A stretch of 64,000 nt of DNA from Sanguinoderma infundibulare (Eukaryota; Basidiomycota; Agaricomycetes; Polyporales; Polyporaceae), in assembly GCA_032821775.1 (NCBI GenBank), contig JAVLRN010000003.1, forward strand, positions 868,001-932,000, read 5' to 3'. Below the pieces are notes generated by a model, which made no database searches, was not told the DNA's origin, and saw only the letters and a list, made by a program, of their open reading frames with translations. The position numbers and the translations under genes are program-made. Positions within the stretch are counted from its first letter, which is position 1. Every line of letters starts with the position of its first letter. This document shows positions 53,624-64,000 of the stretch, piece by piece.

Positions 53624-54576
53624 GGTCGCTGTTGCGGCTGCGGTTGCGACCCAGAGTGAGCTTCTGAAAAGTCGGACTGCGTAACACCCCGCCTGGTTAT
53701 AACTTATATATCTCGTCCAATCCTCCGCGTGGCCGCAAGAAGCGTTCACGCTGCTGATATGGGGACATGCAAGAACCGCGGCTGGTCAGTGGTTGACGAG
53801 GTGACGACAAGCGAGGCTCGCACTGCTTATTCGTTTCCCTTGCATGCCACTAAGGCCAAGCAGGAGATTCGGGTGTCAGATACGGCCAAAGCACAAGCAC
53901 GCAAGGCATGACCACGGCGCGGGACCCCAGCCATCCGGGTTTGCTCTCCTCGGTCATGGGCGCCGATGCTCCAAGCAGCTTCGGCTGAACCACTCTGAGC
54001 GGGTCGCAGCCAACACATTGCAACCGATGGAGTGGGATGATCAAAAGAGGGTTCGAATCATGATGCATGAGGTGCTGGACCTCAGCTCGACAATACTGGT
54101 TGCCAGCAACAGGTCGCGGCGCGGGTGACGTCGTTCAAAATGTCCGTGAATCGCTCAATGCGCCAAGCGAATGTCTTCGAACCTGCAGAGCATCGTCGAC
54201 CACTGAAGAAAACCCATAGCCCCGTTCTGCGTCAAGCACAGTATTGCTCAAGACTGTGAGAGCACGAGTACCATGAGCATGCATAAGTCGATACAACGCA
54301 ACCGACGACGAAAAACAAGCGCATTAATAGTAACGCACCGGACTATCAACACTTGCTCCGCGTTGGAATCGAACTCGCATTTATTACTATGTGATCTTCA
54401 AGTTCTTGAAAATATAACTTCGTGGTGCATTTACCTAGTGAAGAGGGAGTTGACGAGAACTTGCTAAGCCGATGGGGGCGCGCGGTCGAGCTTGGGAGCT
54501 GACAGTAGTGGAGGATAAAAGATATAGATGATTGTATTCAGTCAATGTGTTGTCGATCCTCTTGTAGACTGCATAA
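53624..54576. other. Intergenic, carboxypeptidase promoter to KGD4 3' end
   Basis: About 950 bases. The TATA-like tataacttatatatct near 53698-53713 should serve the carboxypeptidase. No other gene or RNA is convincing. A tRNA-like ggttcgaatc near 54050 lacks matching stems. Confidence 0.5.
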
Positions 54577-55048
54577 TTAGTACCGCGTCGCTCCTCCGCT
54601 CTATTACGAAGCGCCATGCTTCAGTGTCCTACCATTTCCGGGGGAAACATGTCCCACAGAGAGGGTGGTGAAATACGCACCTGAACTAGGTCGATCTCCC
54701 ACTCCTCCAGGTCGTGTTTCCACAACTTGGGCGGGGCCTGCCAGAACTCCTCGAACGCCCGACCGCTACTCGTGCTCTGCTTGGATGGTCCCGCACCAGA
54801 CGCGACGGCCGGCGTGCTCTGGAACTTCTTCAAGAAGTCGCTGAAGTGCTGCTTCAGCTCTGGGGGTGCGAACGGATGCGGGTGCTGCTCCTCTGGCTCT
54901 GGGGGTTGACGCAAGTGCGGCAGGGATATTGTCAGCGCTGGGGATTCTAGCTCAAGGATCGATGAAACGTACTTATGGGCCACTGCCGCCTGCCGAGGAA
55001 ACGAATGAGAGGCTGGCGTGAGTTAGCGAGGCGTAGTGAGGGGTGCAT
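54577..55048 (-). CDS. KGD4: Alpha-ketoglutarate dehydrogenase subunit 4 (KGD4/YMR31/MRPS36)
   Basis: KGD4 is the small mitochondrial adaptor that anchors the E3 component in the 2-oxoglutarate dehydrogenase complex; it was once listed as mitoribosomal mS36. Three exons (54973-55048, 54681-54898 and 54577-54600) give 105 residues with exact phases. The N-terminus MHPSLRLANSRQPLIRFLGR combines a basic targeting sequence with the family's I-x-F-x-G-x-R motif. HPHPFAPPELKQHFSDFLKK follows, and the C-terminal EEFWQAPPKLWKHDLEEWEI leads to SGGATRY. The last seven codons and the stop lie in a 24-base terminal exon, easily missed by gene finders. The middle (STPAVASGAGPSKQSTSSG) is low-complexity. 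The call rests on the conserved start and the SGGA end. Confidence 0.85.
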
Positions 55049-55317
55049 CGTGGAGGTCGACGGGAGAGTTGTGGTCGTCGGTGACCGTCGGCTAACTACG
55101 GCTACTTACCACATCCGGCGCTACGGCCGTTCATCCCGTTTCGCAACAAACCCTGCGCAGACTGAACGTTATGTTGCCTCCAATAGGGACTCTGGCACAT
55201 CATATACAAAGGCTTCGGCTAGTCTAGGGACATCGACGGCGTTGTTCCTGTGGAATCAAAATACGGGTTTGACTTGTCCATTGGCACACTATACGGACGC
55301 GCAGCTCTATGTATCCT

Positions 55318-56784
55318 CTACCCTCGGCCCTCATATGAACTTGTGTCTGGCCCAGGTTCAAGCGACTGTGTTGCTAAATCGGGCACCGTGCTGTCCCTGT
55401 CCGACTCCCAGAGATGCCGTCGTGCAGTCGAAATTGACGGGCAAAGTTCAACCGGTGGATGATCCGCGTTGCGGAATAAGATCCTCTCCACTTGGGATTT
55501 GTCAAGGGCCAGAATGACGATGATGATCAAGGGATATATCGCCTACGGGAACTATGTACTCAGAACCGTGTTCGGCAAGGATCATTAAGGTTGCTTACCA
55601 CAATTGGCACAAATGCCCCCACTGCAAAGCAGTAGCCTCCTTTAGCAAATAACATTGCCTGTCTTGAAGATGTGTCCAATAGGCCCACGACCTGGAAAAT
55701 TATAACTGCAGCCTATGTACACGAACAAGGAAACCATCAGCTAAAAGACTTCGCCAAGCATGGCGATGAAGCTCACCCAAAGTACCGAAAACAATGCACC
55801 CGACTCTACAAGCACCGTGAGTGCTCTCATGGCCCGCCATGATTCATCTCCCCTGTAGGACTCTCCGAGGTATTTCCGCATAAACCTTCGGTGCCTCCTG
55901 TAATAACTTCAAGAATCATTCGGTGATGCGTTCGAGTTGAGGTACTTACCACGCCTTGTATCCTATTAATCCTGTGGCGGAGAGATTTGTCGCTAAGGAA
56001 AGTCCAGGAGTGATAGCGCCGTACAGGTTATCAAAACGTATATTTGGAAGGTTGTACGACGGGGGAGGCTCTTGGGCTATTGCTGTGAAGCCGAAAGCTT
56101 GAGACCTGTGAGTTCCCGTATGTCGCATTCAGCACGAATCGTCCAGACTCACATGTTGTTGCCGCAAGCAGCGTGACACCAACGGCGTAGACGATTCTGT
56201 TCTTCCACACAGCACATGCACGCCACCACACGATTCCATCCCCCAATATGGTCTAAACGATATCATTAGCGTTTATACTCAGAAAGTGAAATAGTGTGGA
56301 ACATACATTGAAAGCAAACGAGATTGAGATCACCCAAGATTGGTTACTGACGATAGAAGCTTGGCCGTTAAGGTTGGGCGAGTAGAAAGGTGAACGTATT
56401 CCATCAACCGCGACCGCCAGATACCGGTTGATACTGGCCGCGTTCCAAAGGATGGAAATCCAGTACGCAACAGTGGACGCTAAAAATGCCAAGGTGCCGG
56501 CAAGCAAGATCCTTGTGATGGCTCGCTTCATGCCTTGTCGTCTGTCGTAGACGTTATTAGTAGAGAACTTCAGGTGTAAGAGGAGAGCACCCTAACAACA
56601 AAAAGTATACAGATGTTATTGCAAGCATTGTAAGTACACCTGGGCATTGGTGAGATAACATGTAGATCTTGGTGGGGAAGGACCTACCAAGTAGGAAGCT
56701 GGATAGCGCTACGATTACCAGCGACTCATCAAGGTAGGGCACAATATACTCCACGATAGCTACAGCATCTTGGTTGAGTTCCAT
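55318..56784 (-). CDS. Seven-TM family protein common in Agaricomycetes, function unknown
   Basis: I recognise the general agaric family of seven-helix proteins of unknown function but not a specific member. The start MELNQDAVAIVEYIVPYLDE leads to membrane segments IVALSSFLLGVLTMLAITSV, LLAGTLAFLASTVAYWISIL and NQSWVISISFAFN. The family signature TILGDGIVWWRACAVWKNRI follows, then VYAVGVTLLAATT. Another segment lies around LSLATNLSATGLIGYKAW, followed by the cytosolic RHRRFMRKYLGES. Then come LTVLVESGALFSVLW, AAVIIFQVVGL and AIYPLIIIVILALDKSQVER. At least seven introns split it; every join checked keeps the frame. The C-terminal tail is hydrophilic and ends EPGPDTSSYEGRG. Members are often expanded in these genomes, and a receptor role has been guessed but not shown. 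Confidence 0.75.
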
Positions 56785-57515
56785 GACTGGAGGGGTTTCG
56801 GTCACCTATTGCCGTTTGTTAGACTGAGAGATCGGAGGGATTGGGGGGATGGAGCTTACATAGTCGTATTCAAGTGCCGATATCGTACTTCTAACTATAC
56901 CGCAGCGGTCACCTCGGATCGGACTTCTTCATCGCATCTGCCACTTACGTGATGACCGCGAAGATTGAAGTGCTGACCACTGGCTTCTGACCGCACCCGG
57001 ATCCTACCACACTACCAAATGCGGATGGTAAACGACTCTTCTCGATGCTCAGCCAGGCCCATTATGAGACGTGTAAAATACATACATGGTCACGTACACC
57101 ACACTGATGGTACCCAATATTTCTCAGCTTTCCCATTCTTCGACCGACCGGTGGGCAAAAGTGATTTGTTCATTCCCAATTCCCCTTCAACCTTCAACCT
57201 TCAACCTTCGCCTCACGATCACCGTTCCTGCTGAAGCCGCCGTTGGGTCAGGTGTACTGAGAGTCAGGCTGTTGCTGTATATAACCTTCTCAGAATCATC
57301 AGAACACCATCAAGCTCGCCCAGTTAGAAGTCTTACAGCGTCTATGTGGTATCGAACGCGACGCCCATGTTGACATTCGGAGTTGAGACGGCAAAGAATG
57401 TGTGCAATAAAAATATATCAATATATGCGACATTCTGTGAGAGTCATAGGCAGGTAGAACATTACGGATGACAGGGTCAAAAGCGCACCTCACGTTTTTG
57501 AATAACGCTGCATCA
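56785..57515. other. Intergenic, seven-TM gene promoter side
   Basis: About 730 bases with no recognised gene. A short direct repeat caaccttcaaccttcaacct lies at about 57187-57207. The stretch ends at the small orphan frame on the minus strand. Confidence 0.5.
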
Positions 57516-57812
57516 TCATAACTCGTCGCCACCCCTCTTCGCCCTCGCCCTCAGCAGATCTTGTACATCCACTCTCAGGACACCCACAATCGCGTTCAAT
57601 GCCTCCAACACATCGTCCTGAACCTGGGACCAGCTGTCGCGTGGTATGCTGAGGACTTGAACGTCTTGGAGCTCTCCGACGCGACCGAGGCGAGTTAAAA
57701 ATGGGTGTACTACCAGTCTGTCAGGACTGCTGAAGAGCGCGGACGTCGGTGAGACGGTGACTGTAAACAAGACGTTGTCTTGCATATGCCGAGCGAAATC
57801 TGCAGTCGTCAT
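57516..57812 (-). CDS. Small hypothetical protein (98 residues)
   Basis: A single frame from ATG 57812 begins MTTADFARHMQDNVLFTVTV and continues with alternating hydrophobic strands (RLVVHPFLTRLGRVGELQDV). It ends in an amphipathic helix (VQDDVLEALNAIVGVLRVDV) and a basic tail (LLRARAKRGGDEL). The composition looks like a small folded alpha-beta protein rather than random frame, but no family is recognised and no intron helps support it. It is divergent from the multikinase gene with 280 bases between. Confidence 0.4.
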   Translation of the reverse strand: MTTADFARHMQDNVLFTVTVSPTSALFSSPDRLVVHPFLTRLGRVGELQDVQVLSIPRDSWSQVQDDVLEALNAIVGVLRVDVQDLLRARAKRGGDEL

Positions 57813-58092
57813 GGTTCGAGCTCAAGTTAGCTGAGAGCAAGGATGGCTATTTAGACGCCGAAGTTCGCGCAACTGCTCTATTTCGAGGCGTTGTACACCA
57901 GCAGCAATAACACACCATCCGACGACCAGGGTCCGGAGAGGATCGAGCGAACGCTGGCGGCAAGTCTGTAATCGCCTCGTGCAACGAAACGATGCGCACA
58001 GGCTCACCCCGCGCCCGCCAAGCTTACCCTGATACCATCAGCCTACCATCCCGCTCCTAGGTTTCCTCCATCCCCAACGACCCCCAACGACG

Positions 58093-59303
58093 ATGTCCAC
58101 TTCAGAGGTCTCGAAAACCGTCCCGCTCGTCTCCCAAGTGGGTGGTCACCCGGGCGTGCTTGCGAGCGAGGACGGATCACTGCTCATCAAACCCGCCCAT
58201 CCCACCGAGGTCGCGTTCTACCAATCTGTCGTGGCGGATCCGGGCTTCGCACCGCTCCGCCCGTTCGTGCCCAAGTTCTACGGCACGCTCCGTCTGGAAG
58301 GGAAGGTGGACGAGGCGGCAGTAGCGGCAGACAACGGAGGGACCATTAAGGTCGTCGAGGTCGCGACGGAGGTCGAGAAAGATGAGTATATGCCTTGCTT
58401 CCGATCTGCGTCGCGCGCGCGAGCTTACTGGGGATTGGCCGCGGTTATACAGTCCTTAGTGCTCGAGAATCTTTCTCACTCGTTCGCGAAGCCGAACATC
58501 CTCGACATCAAGCTCGGCACGGTGCTGTATGGCGATGACGCGAGTCCGGAGAAGCAGGCGCGCATGGAGAAGACGGCGCGCGAGACGACGTCGTTCGAGA
58601 CGGGGGTGCGTTTGACCGGCTTTCAGGCACGTCATACTTCAGAATGTTCGGCGAAGAGGTGTTTTTCATGTCGTTGGGATCACAGGTGTACGACCTCGCC
58701 ACAGGACAAGCGGTCAACACCCCCAAAACGTACGGCAAATCCATCAAACCTGCCGATCTCCCTGAAGGCATCGCGCGGTTCTTCCCGTTCGGAGTCTCGC
58801 CCGACGTTCCACAAGAGCTGATTGCGGACAGCGACGCGAAGCCCGCGACTGGGTCCGGCCTACCTCCCGACATCCTCTTGCCTGTGCTTGAATCGATGAG
58901 GGGAGATATTGCCGACATCCGTGCGGTGCTCGCGCAGGTGCACATGCGCATGGTCGGCGGAAGCTTGCTCATCATGTATGAGGCCGACTTGGAGCGAGCT
59001 CGAGAGGGCCTGAAGTGGCTGGAGGAGGCGAACGAGGAGGAGGAAGAAGGAGAAGACGAGGAAGACGAGGACGAAGAGGACGAAGAGGACGAAGAGGGCA
59101 AAGAGAAACGCGTAGGGCCGCCGTACCTCGTGAAGCTCATCGATTTTGCGCATACAAAGATCGTGCCTGGGATCGGACCCGACGAGGGAGTGCTAAAGGG
59201 CTTGGACACGGTCTTGAGGTTGTTGGATGGGCGCATTGAGCAGACAAGAGCGGTTCTCGCGTCGAAGGATGTTACACCAGAAGAATCTTGCCAGGAATCG
59301 TAA
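58093..59303 (+). CDS. ARG82: Inositol polyphosphate multikinase (ARG82/IPK2)
   Basis: IPMK phosphorylates inositol trisphosphate to the tetrakis and pentakis forms in the nucleus, feeding inositol pyrophosphate synthesis and transcriptional control. The N-lobe reads QVGGHPGVLASEDGSLLIKP. The family motif PNILDIKLGTVLYGDDA contains the catalytic P-x-x-x-D-x-K-L-G, and TGFQVYDLATGQAV and YGKSIKPADLPEGIARFFPF follow. The C-lobe carries the metal-binding PYLVKLIDFAHTKIVPGIGP and DEGVLKGLDTVLRLL. Exons 58093-58626 and 58686-59303 give 383 residues if the intron uses a GC donor (gcacgt). An acidic insert (EEEEEGEDEEDEDEEDEEDE) precedes the IDFAH motif. About 22 residues (YMPCFRSASRARAYWGLAAV and two more) interrupt the fold before SLVLENLSHSF. 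They stay in frame and may be an unresolved intron. Confidence 0.9.
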
Positions 59304-60407
59304 GCGATGCTCTATCCCATGTACGCACGTGCAGGTGGAGTGTGGCGGCGGTAAAGGCGAGCTAGACGCGAGTTTGCGACGAGTCGTAAAGACGAGTTTG
59401 GCTGAGTGCTGGGTGTAGAGCTGACGCCAATGCGAGCAGATGTTCACTCTAGCAATGGAACTAAAGTGACATCAAGTTGTTAAGGTGTATGTTTAGCTAA
59501 ACGTGTACATGCAGCCAATAGACCAACGGCGGAGAGGAGACGTATATGTATTATGCCCTGAGGGCCGATCGCGAGGGCGAGCCCAAGGCGAACCGCGCAA
59601 ATCGGGTTCGAGGCATTTGGGTGGCGGTGCCGCGGCAATCCCAATCGGGCATATCGATATGATGGGTGGACGGCTGGGAAAGAGTCTGGTAAGGACCGCT
59701 GAACCTTCAGGGCGTCGAGGGTGTCGTTCAGCAAGCCGTTGAAAACGTTTTTGCCTTCGTACGTCCACCTGGACCTCACACGGCGCGCTCTGCATTTGCT
59801 GGTCATCGAACTCCTTATCTTGCCGCATTCCCGTCAGCCAAAGTCTGAGTAAATGTCACCCCAAAATTTTTCCACCTATCATCTCAAGGGTATACGCATG
59901 TCGGTCCTTCAGAAGGAGAGGATGGTCGCATGGTGGGGAGGAGGATGGGGGGCAGAGGACGGCGAACGATAAGCGATCGAGCTGGAAGGACTCGAGGAGA
60001 GACCAGGTGCGCTTCTTTGGTTGGGACGGGGCTTGGTGGGTTATGAGGACGTGTATGTTGCGGGAGTGCGATGGTCTTGTCGAAGACATTCGTCGCAGGG
60101 GGAGTGCGTGGAGCCGTGGAAGACTTGGGAGGGGATGGACGACCAGCAGGCGTCGTGATCCGACACCGCCACTCGGAGGCAAATACGGGCAAACAGACGT
60201 TGCATGGGCGTCTATCCCTCTTCGAGACAACGTCCATCTTGTCCTCGATTCTTTGCTCCGCCTTTCCTCCTCCGCCCACCTTCCCCGACACCCACACAAA
60301 GAGGACTGCGGCGTGATCGGTGCATGAGGCCACCCCGCAACTAAGAGGAGGAAGGTTTGGCTGTCGTAGAAGTTGTGAGCGCACAACTTCAAGCTCGGTA
60401 ATCTTCC
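59304..60407. other. Intergenic between the multikinase and YTA7 genes
   Basis: 1.1 kb. Several overlapping minus-strand frames between 59480 and 60384 have Arg/Pro-rich, shadow-like composition, and none shows a motif. The 60 bases before 60408 are probably the YTA7 5' UTR. Confidence 0.45.
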
Positions 60408-63400
60408 ATGAACACGCCCTTCACGTTTCCGGGCGAGAGCTTTGTCTTCCCCTCCACTTTCTACCCGCCATCTGCGCAGGAGCCTCAGGACGCCCAAGAC
60501 TTGTTCACCCAGCCCTCGCTTGATCAGCAGGCCCAGCCCTTTGACGACAACAGCCTCGACCCTGCCCTTGCTTCCCATCATCCGCCACCCCATCCCGTCC
60601 CTCAAGTAGTCTCCCCGTCAAACAGCCTGCGTATCAAGCTGCCCGCATACATGGCCCCCACAACTCGCGGTGCTTCTCGCCACCAACTCAGCAGCCCTAT
60701 CCCCTCCGGCTCCGAGTATCATGAAAGCAACGCATCCATGGTCGAGGATAATCCTCAGCCGGACCCGGAAGATGAAGACGAGGAAGAACCGGTCGAGTAT
60801 GGCGTGTCCTCGCGCGGCAGGCGCGTCGCCAAGAAGTCCTACCAAGAGTCTGCTAGCGAGGACGACCCGATCGACATCATCTCCCCCAAGGGCAGAAAGA
60901 AACAGCTTCCGTTCCCCGACAACGAGGACGAGGACGAGGACGAGCCCCCAGGACGCTACGCCCTCCGCCAGACCCGCAGCCGATCGAAGCTGAATGGCTT
61001 CATTGTCAGCGACGAAGAAGACGGCGAGGCCAAGGTCGGCCGGTATCCAACCCGCAACAGGACGCGGAACGGCAATCGCCAGTCAAACGGTGGCTCTCGT
61101 CTCACCCGTCGTTCCAACGGACGTTCGCAGCCCCCTCAAGCTTCCTCGTCGCGTCCCTCACGCAATCGTCTCTCGACACGTCGCACGCGCTCCAGCGCAC
61201 GAAATGACGAAGAGGACGACGGCTACGTTGATGAGCCGTCCTCAGGCTCTGCCGATGGTGAGGGTTCGATGGACGAGGCACCGGTCACCTCTCCCGACCC
61301 TGAGCCGGATGCTGACGCGGATGCAGACGGCGAGGCCGACGCAGAAGGCGACATCGATCAAGAGCCAGAACAAGATGGCAAGCCGTATTCACTCCGTCAA
61401 CGAGCCAAGATCAACTACGCCATTCCCCCGCCTCTCGAGGAGATGCGACCGCCTCCGAAACCGCGTTCGGGCCCCAACAAGTCGCATGGACGCAATCCCA
61501 ATCGCCCAAAGGCTCCTGGCTGGAGCGCGACCGGTGCAGAGCTTAGCAGGTGGATGGGTGGAGGAGACGACTCGGTGTGTATCCCGTTGCCAGCTTATCG
61601 CTTTGTATCCTAAGCGTCCCTTAGGACTCCGACCACGCCACGCGCACTCCTCGAAAACCATTTGGTGGCATCGCGGGCACAGGTGGTCTCTTTGCTGGGA
61701 GTGCTGGTGCTTCTGGAGGCTTCCTGCCTGGAGATCTTACAGCAGCAGCAGCAGGTACGCCGTCCAATCTGGGCAAGGTGGGAGACGCTGGTGGGTCCTT
61801 CTTGCACGTCTGTGAGGCAGCGTTTGTGACGTGGGTGTAGTTCTCGCCGATGTGGATCCTCTTGGCGTGAACCAGAACGTGACGTTTGACGAAGTCGGCG
61901 GTCTGGATGAACGTGAGTTTTACGTGTCGATCGGTACTGTCCTCTTTGTTCACGCCGCCGCGTAGACATCAACTCCTTGAAAGAGATGACAGTCCTTCCG
62001 CTCCTGTACCCAGAAGTCTTCCAACGATTCAATCTCACGCCTCCGCGTGGCGTTCTCTTCCATGGCCCTCCCGGTACCGGTAAGACGTTGCTCGCACGTG
62101 CACTAGCAGCGAGCTGTCGATCCAATGGCAAGGGCATATGTAAGTCTTTGTTCTCATGACTTGGCTGATATCCTGTTAACGATGCACATCAGCGTTTTTC
62201 ATGCGCAAGGGTGCGGACTGCTTGTCGAAATGGGTCGGCGAGGCGGAGCGGCAGCTGCGGCTACTGTTCGAAGAGGCTCGCAATCAGCAGCCGAGCATCA
62301 TCTTCTTCGACGAGATCGACGGTCTCGCGCCTGTCCGTTCGTCGAAGCAAGATCAGATCCACGCGTCGATCGTATCGACGCTGCTTGCGCTCATGGACGG
62401 CATGGATGGGCGTGGGCAGGTGGTTGTCATTGGGGCGACCAACCGTCCGGACGCCATCGATCCAGCCCTGAGGCGTCCTGGGCGTTTCGACCGCGAGTTC
62501 TATTTTCCCCTTCCAGGACTAGAGGCTCGAGAGAAGATCCTGGGGATCATGACGAAAAAGTGGGCTAATTGGGACGGAGAGAAAGGCGCCGAGAACGCGA
62601 AGGGCCTGGCGAAGCTCACCAAGGGTTACGGGGGCGCTGACTTGCGGGTTCGTCCGCCCGTCCTCAATTGCGTTGGGTACCTGATATTGACATGCGACGA
62701 CCACAGGCGTTGTGTACCGAAGCGGCGCTCAACGCTGTCCAGCGCAGGTACCCGCAGATCTACAAGTCAAACGATCGGCTATTGCTCCAGCCGGAGACGA
62801 TCGAAGTCGAGTTACGCGATTTCATGATCTCGGTCAAGAGTGCGTGCCGTGCCTGACGATTTGCTGTGCTGTGACGCTTACTGGATTACCCTTCAGAGCT
62901 TGTGCCCTCCTCGGCGCGTTCGGTATCGTCTGCGGCGTCGCCGCTACCCACGCAGCTCGTACCGCTGTTGCAAGAGCCGCTGGATAAGATCAAGGAGGTC
63001 ATCGGAAAGGTTCTGCCGCTGAGCAAGAAGCGATCCGCGTTGGAGGAAGCAGAGTGGGAGGACGTCGGCGGCGCGGAGGGTGCACTTGAGCGCGAGCTCA
63101 TGATGCAGTCAATGGAGACACTCCGTGTATACCGCCCGAGGGTGGTTTTGCATGGTTCAGTTGGCATGGGTCAAGGCTACATTGCGTCGGCAGCGCTTCA
63201 TCATTTGGAGGGGTACCACGTACAGAGTCTCGACCTAGGGTCATTGATGTCCGATTCGACGCGGGTATGTTACATCACGTCATCTACGTGATACTGATCT
63301 GACATACAGTACCAGACGCCCGAGGCCGCTATCGTCCAGCTCTTTGTGGAGGCAAAGCGTCATCAACCCTCAGTGATATACATCCCGTCTTTGGTCGGGT

Positions 63401-64000
63401 GGTGTGCTGCAGTGACGGAGACAGCTCGAACGACCATACGCGCGATGCTCGACACGTTATCGCCAACAGATCCGGTGCTCCTTCTCGCGGTTGTGGACGG
63501 CGCGTTCTCCCAACTGCCTCGTGACGTGCGGCAATGGTTCGGGCCAATTCGCGAGAACCGCGTCGCGCTTGTCCCACCGAGCGCGTCGCAACGAGAGGCG
63601 TTCTTCGACGGCATGTTGAAGGACATCCGCCGTCCACCGAACGAGTTCCCTGACGGCATGAAGCGCAAGAAGCGCGTATTGGAGGTCCTGCCCATCGCGC
63701 CACCTCTGGAGCCACGCCAGCCAACAGCAGCGGAACTTGCTGTTCAGCAGGAGAACGACCAGCGCGTCGTCACATTGCTCAAGTACCGCCTCGGTCCCAT
63801 TCTTAGCGAGCTGAAGCGGAAGTTCAAGCGCTTCACGAAGCGCGCTGCGGTACGCACATCTTCGAAGTCATGGAACATTACTGATCTTTCTATGAAGGAG
63901 GAGTACAACTACGACTTCAACGCCCCGCCTCCTCCTCAAGTCCAAGTGGTCGCTGCGTCTGTCGAAGTACACGCTGAGCCGAACGGTGTTATAGAGATCA
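60408..64000 (+). CDS. YTA7: AAA ATPase with bromodomain, YTA7/ATAD2 family (3' partial)
   Basis: YTA7 (Abo1 in fission yeast, ATAD2 in animals) is a nuclear AAA hexamer that handles histone H3-H4 and counteracts silencing. A disordered N-terminus of about 385 residues has acidic and basic blocks ([37 protein letters not shown]). It leads via introns near 61576 and 61792 to [20 protein letters not shown]1 is intact: Walker [16 protein letters not shown], Walker [14 protein letters not shown], and [17 protein letters not shown] with arginine fingers. AAA2 is degenerate: the Walker A reads [16 protein letters not shown] with Gln for Lys, as is usual in the family. After it, [20 protein letters not shown] spliced to EEYNYDF starts the bromodomain-like region. 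The frame is open at base 64000, so the bromodomain is mostly outside. Confidence 0.93.

Noticed and set aside
54040..54070. tRNA-like ggttcgaatc
   Set aside because: The flanking bases do not form a T-stem, and no anticodon or acceptor arm could be found.
59480..60384. Overlapping Arg/Pro-rich frames on the minus strand upstream of YTA7
   Set aside because: Three frames are open at once, which points to composition bias rather than coding.

Overview
The window is a gene-dense stretch of a fungal nuclear genome, almost certainly a basidiomycete of the Agaricomycetes. Genes lie on both strands, most are cut by GT-AG introns of about 45-65 bases, GC is moderately high, and the housekeeping proteins (CCT2, PMT2, cyclin C, mitochondrial malate dehydrogenase, TSR2, GRC3, SEC18, YJU2, SEC63, coilin, MED10, RIC8, KGD4, IPMK, YTA7) are of fungal type. 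No bacterial features, tRNA, rRNA or CRISPR were seen. All functional calls come from reading translations by eye; no search was run.

Layout. 1-8 kb: the end of an EFM7-type methyltransferase, a GNAT acetyltransferase, then CCT2 and PMT2 back to back. 8.4-15.4 kb: an accessory island with three orphan genes, Asp-rich repeat coding, a poly(A)-tailed retro-insertion with 14-bp target-site duplications, and a diverged noncoding tandem repeat. 15.4-32.2 kb: a compact housekeeping block with cyclin C, MDH, TSR2, GRC3, SEC18, YJU2 and a large SH3/Ras-association polarity-type protein. 32.7-34.8 kb: one arm of a 2.1 kb inverted duplication. 35.3-49.8 kb: SEC63, coilin, an orphan, MED10, RIC8, a histidine phosphatase and an internally shortened cation/proton antiporter. 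49.6-51.7 kb: the second arm. 51.8-64 kb: a secreted serine carboxypeptidase, KGD4, a seven-TM family protein, a small orphan, inositol polyphosphate multikinase, and YTA7, which runs off the window.

How they work together. The conserved genes serve secretion (PMT2, SEC63, SEC18), folding (CCT2), RNA and ribosome biogenesis (YJU2, coilin, GRC3, TSR2), transcription and chromatin (MED10, cyclin C of the Mediator kinase module, YTA7, IPMK), G-alpha signalling (RIC8) and mitochondrial metabolism (MDH, KGD4). Several are divergent pairs sharing short promoters. There is no metabolic cluster.

The most unusual structure is the inverted pair of 2.1 kb arms at 32.7-34.8 and 49.6-51.7 kb. They enclose about 15 kb, and each carries the same promoter-containing 5' end of the antiporter gene pointing inward. 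Next come the retro-insertion near 12.2-12.7 kb, a 6-base exon in MDH, and a 20-base exon plus apparent one-base frameshift in the histidine phosphatase.
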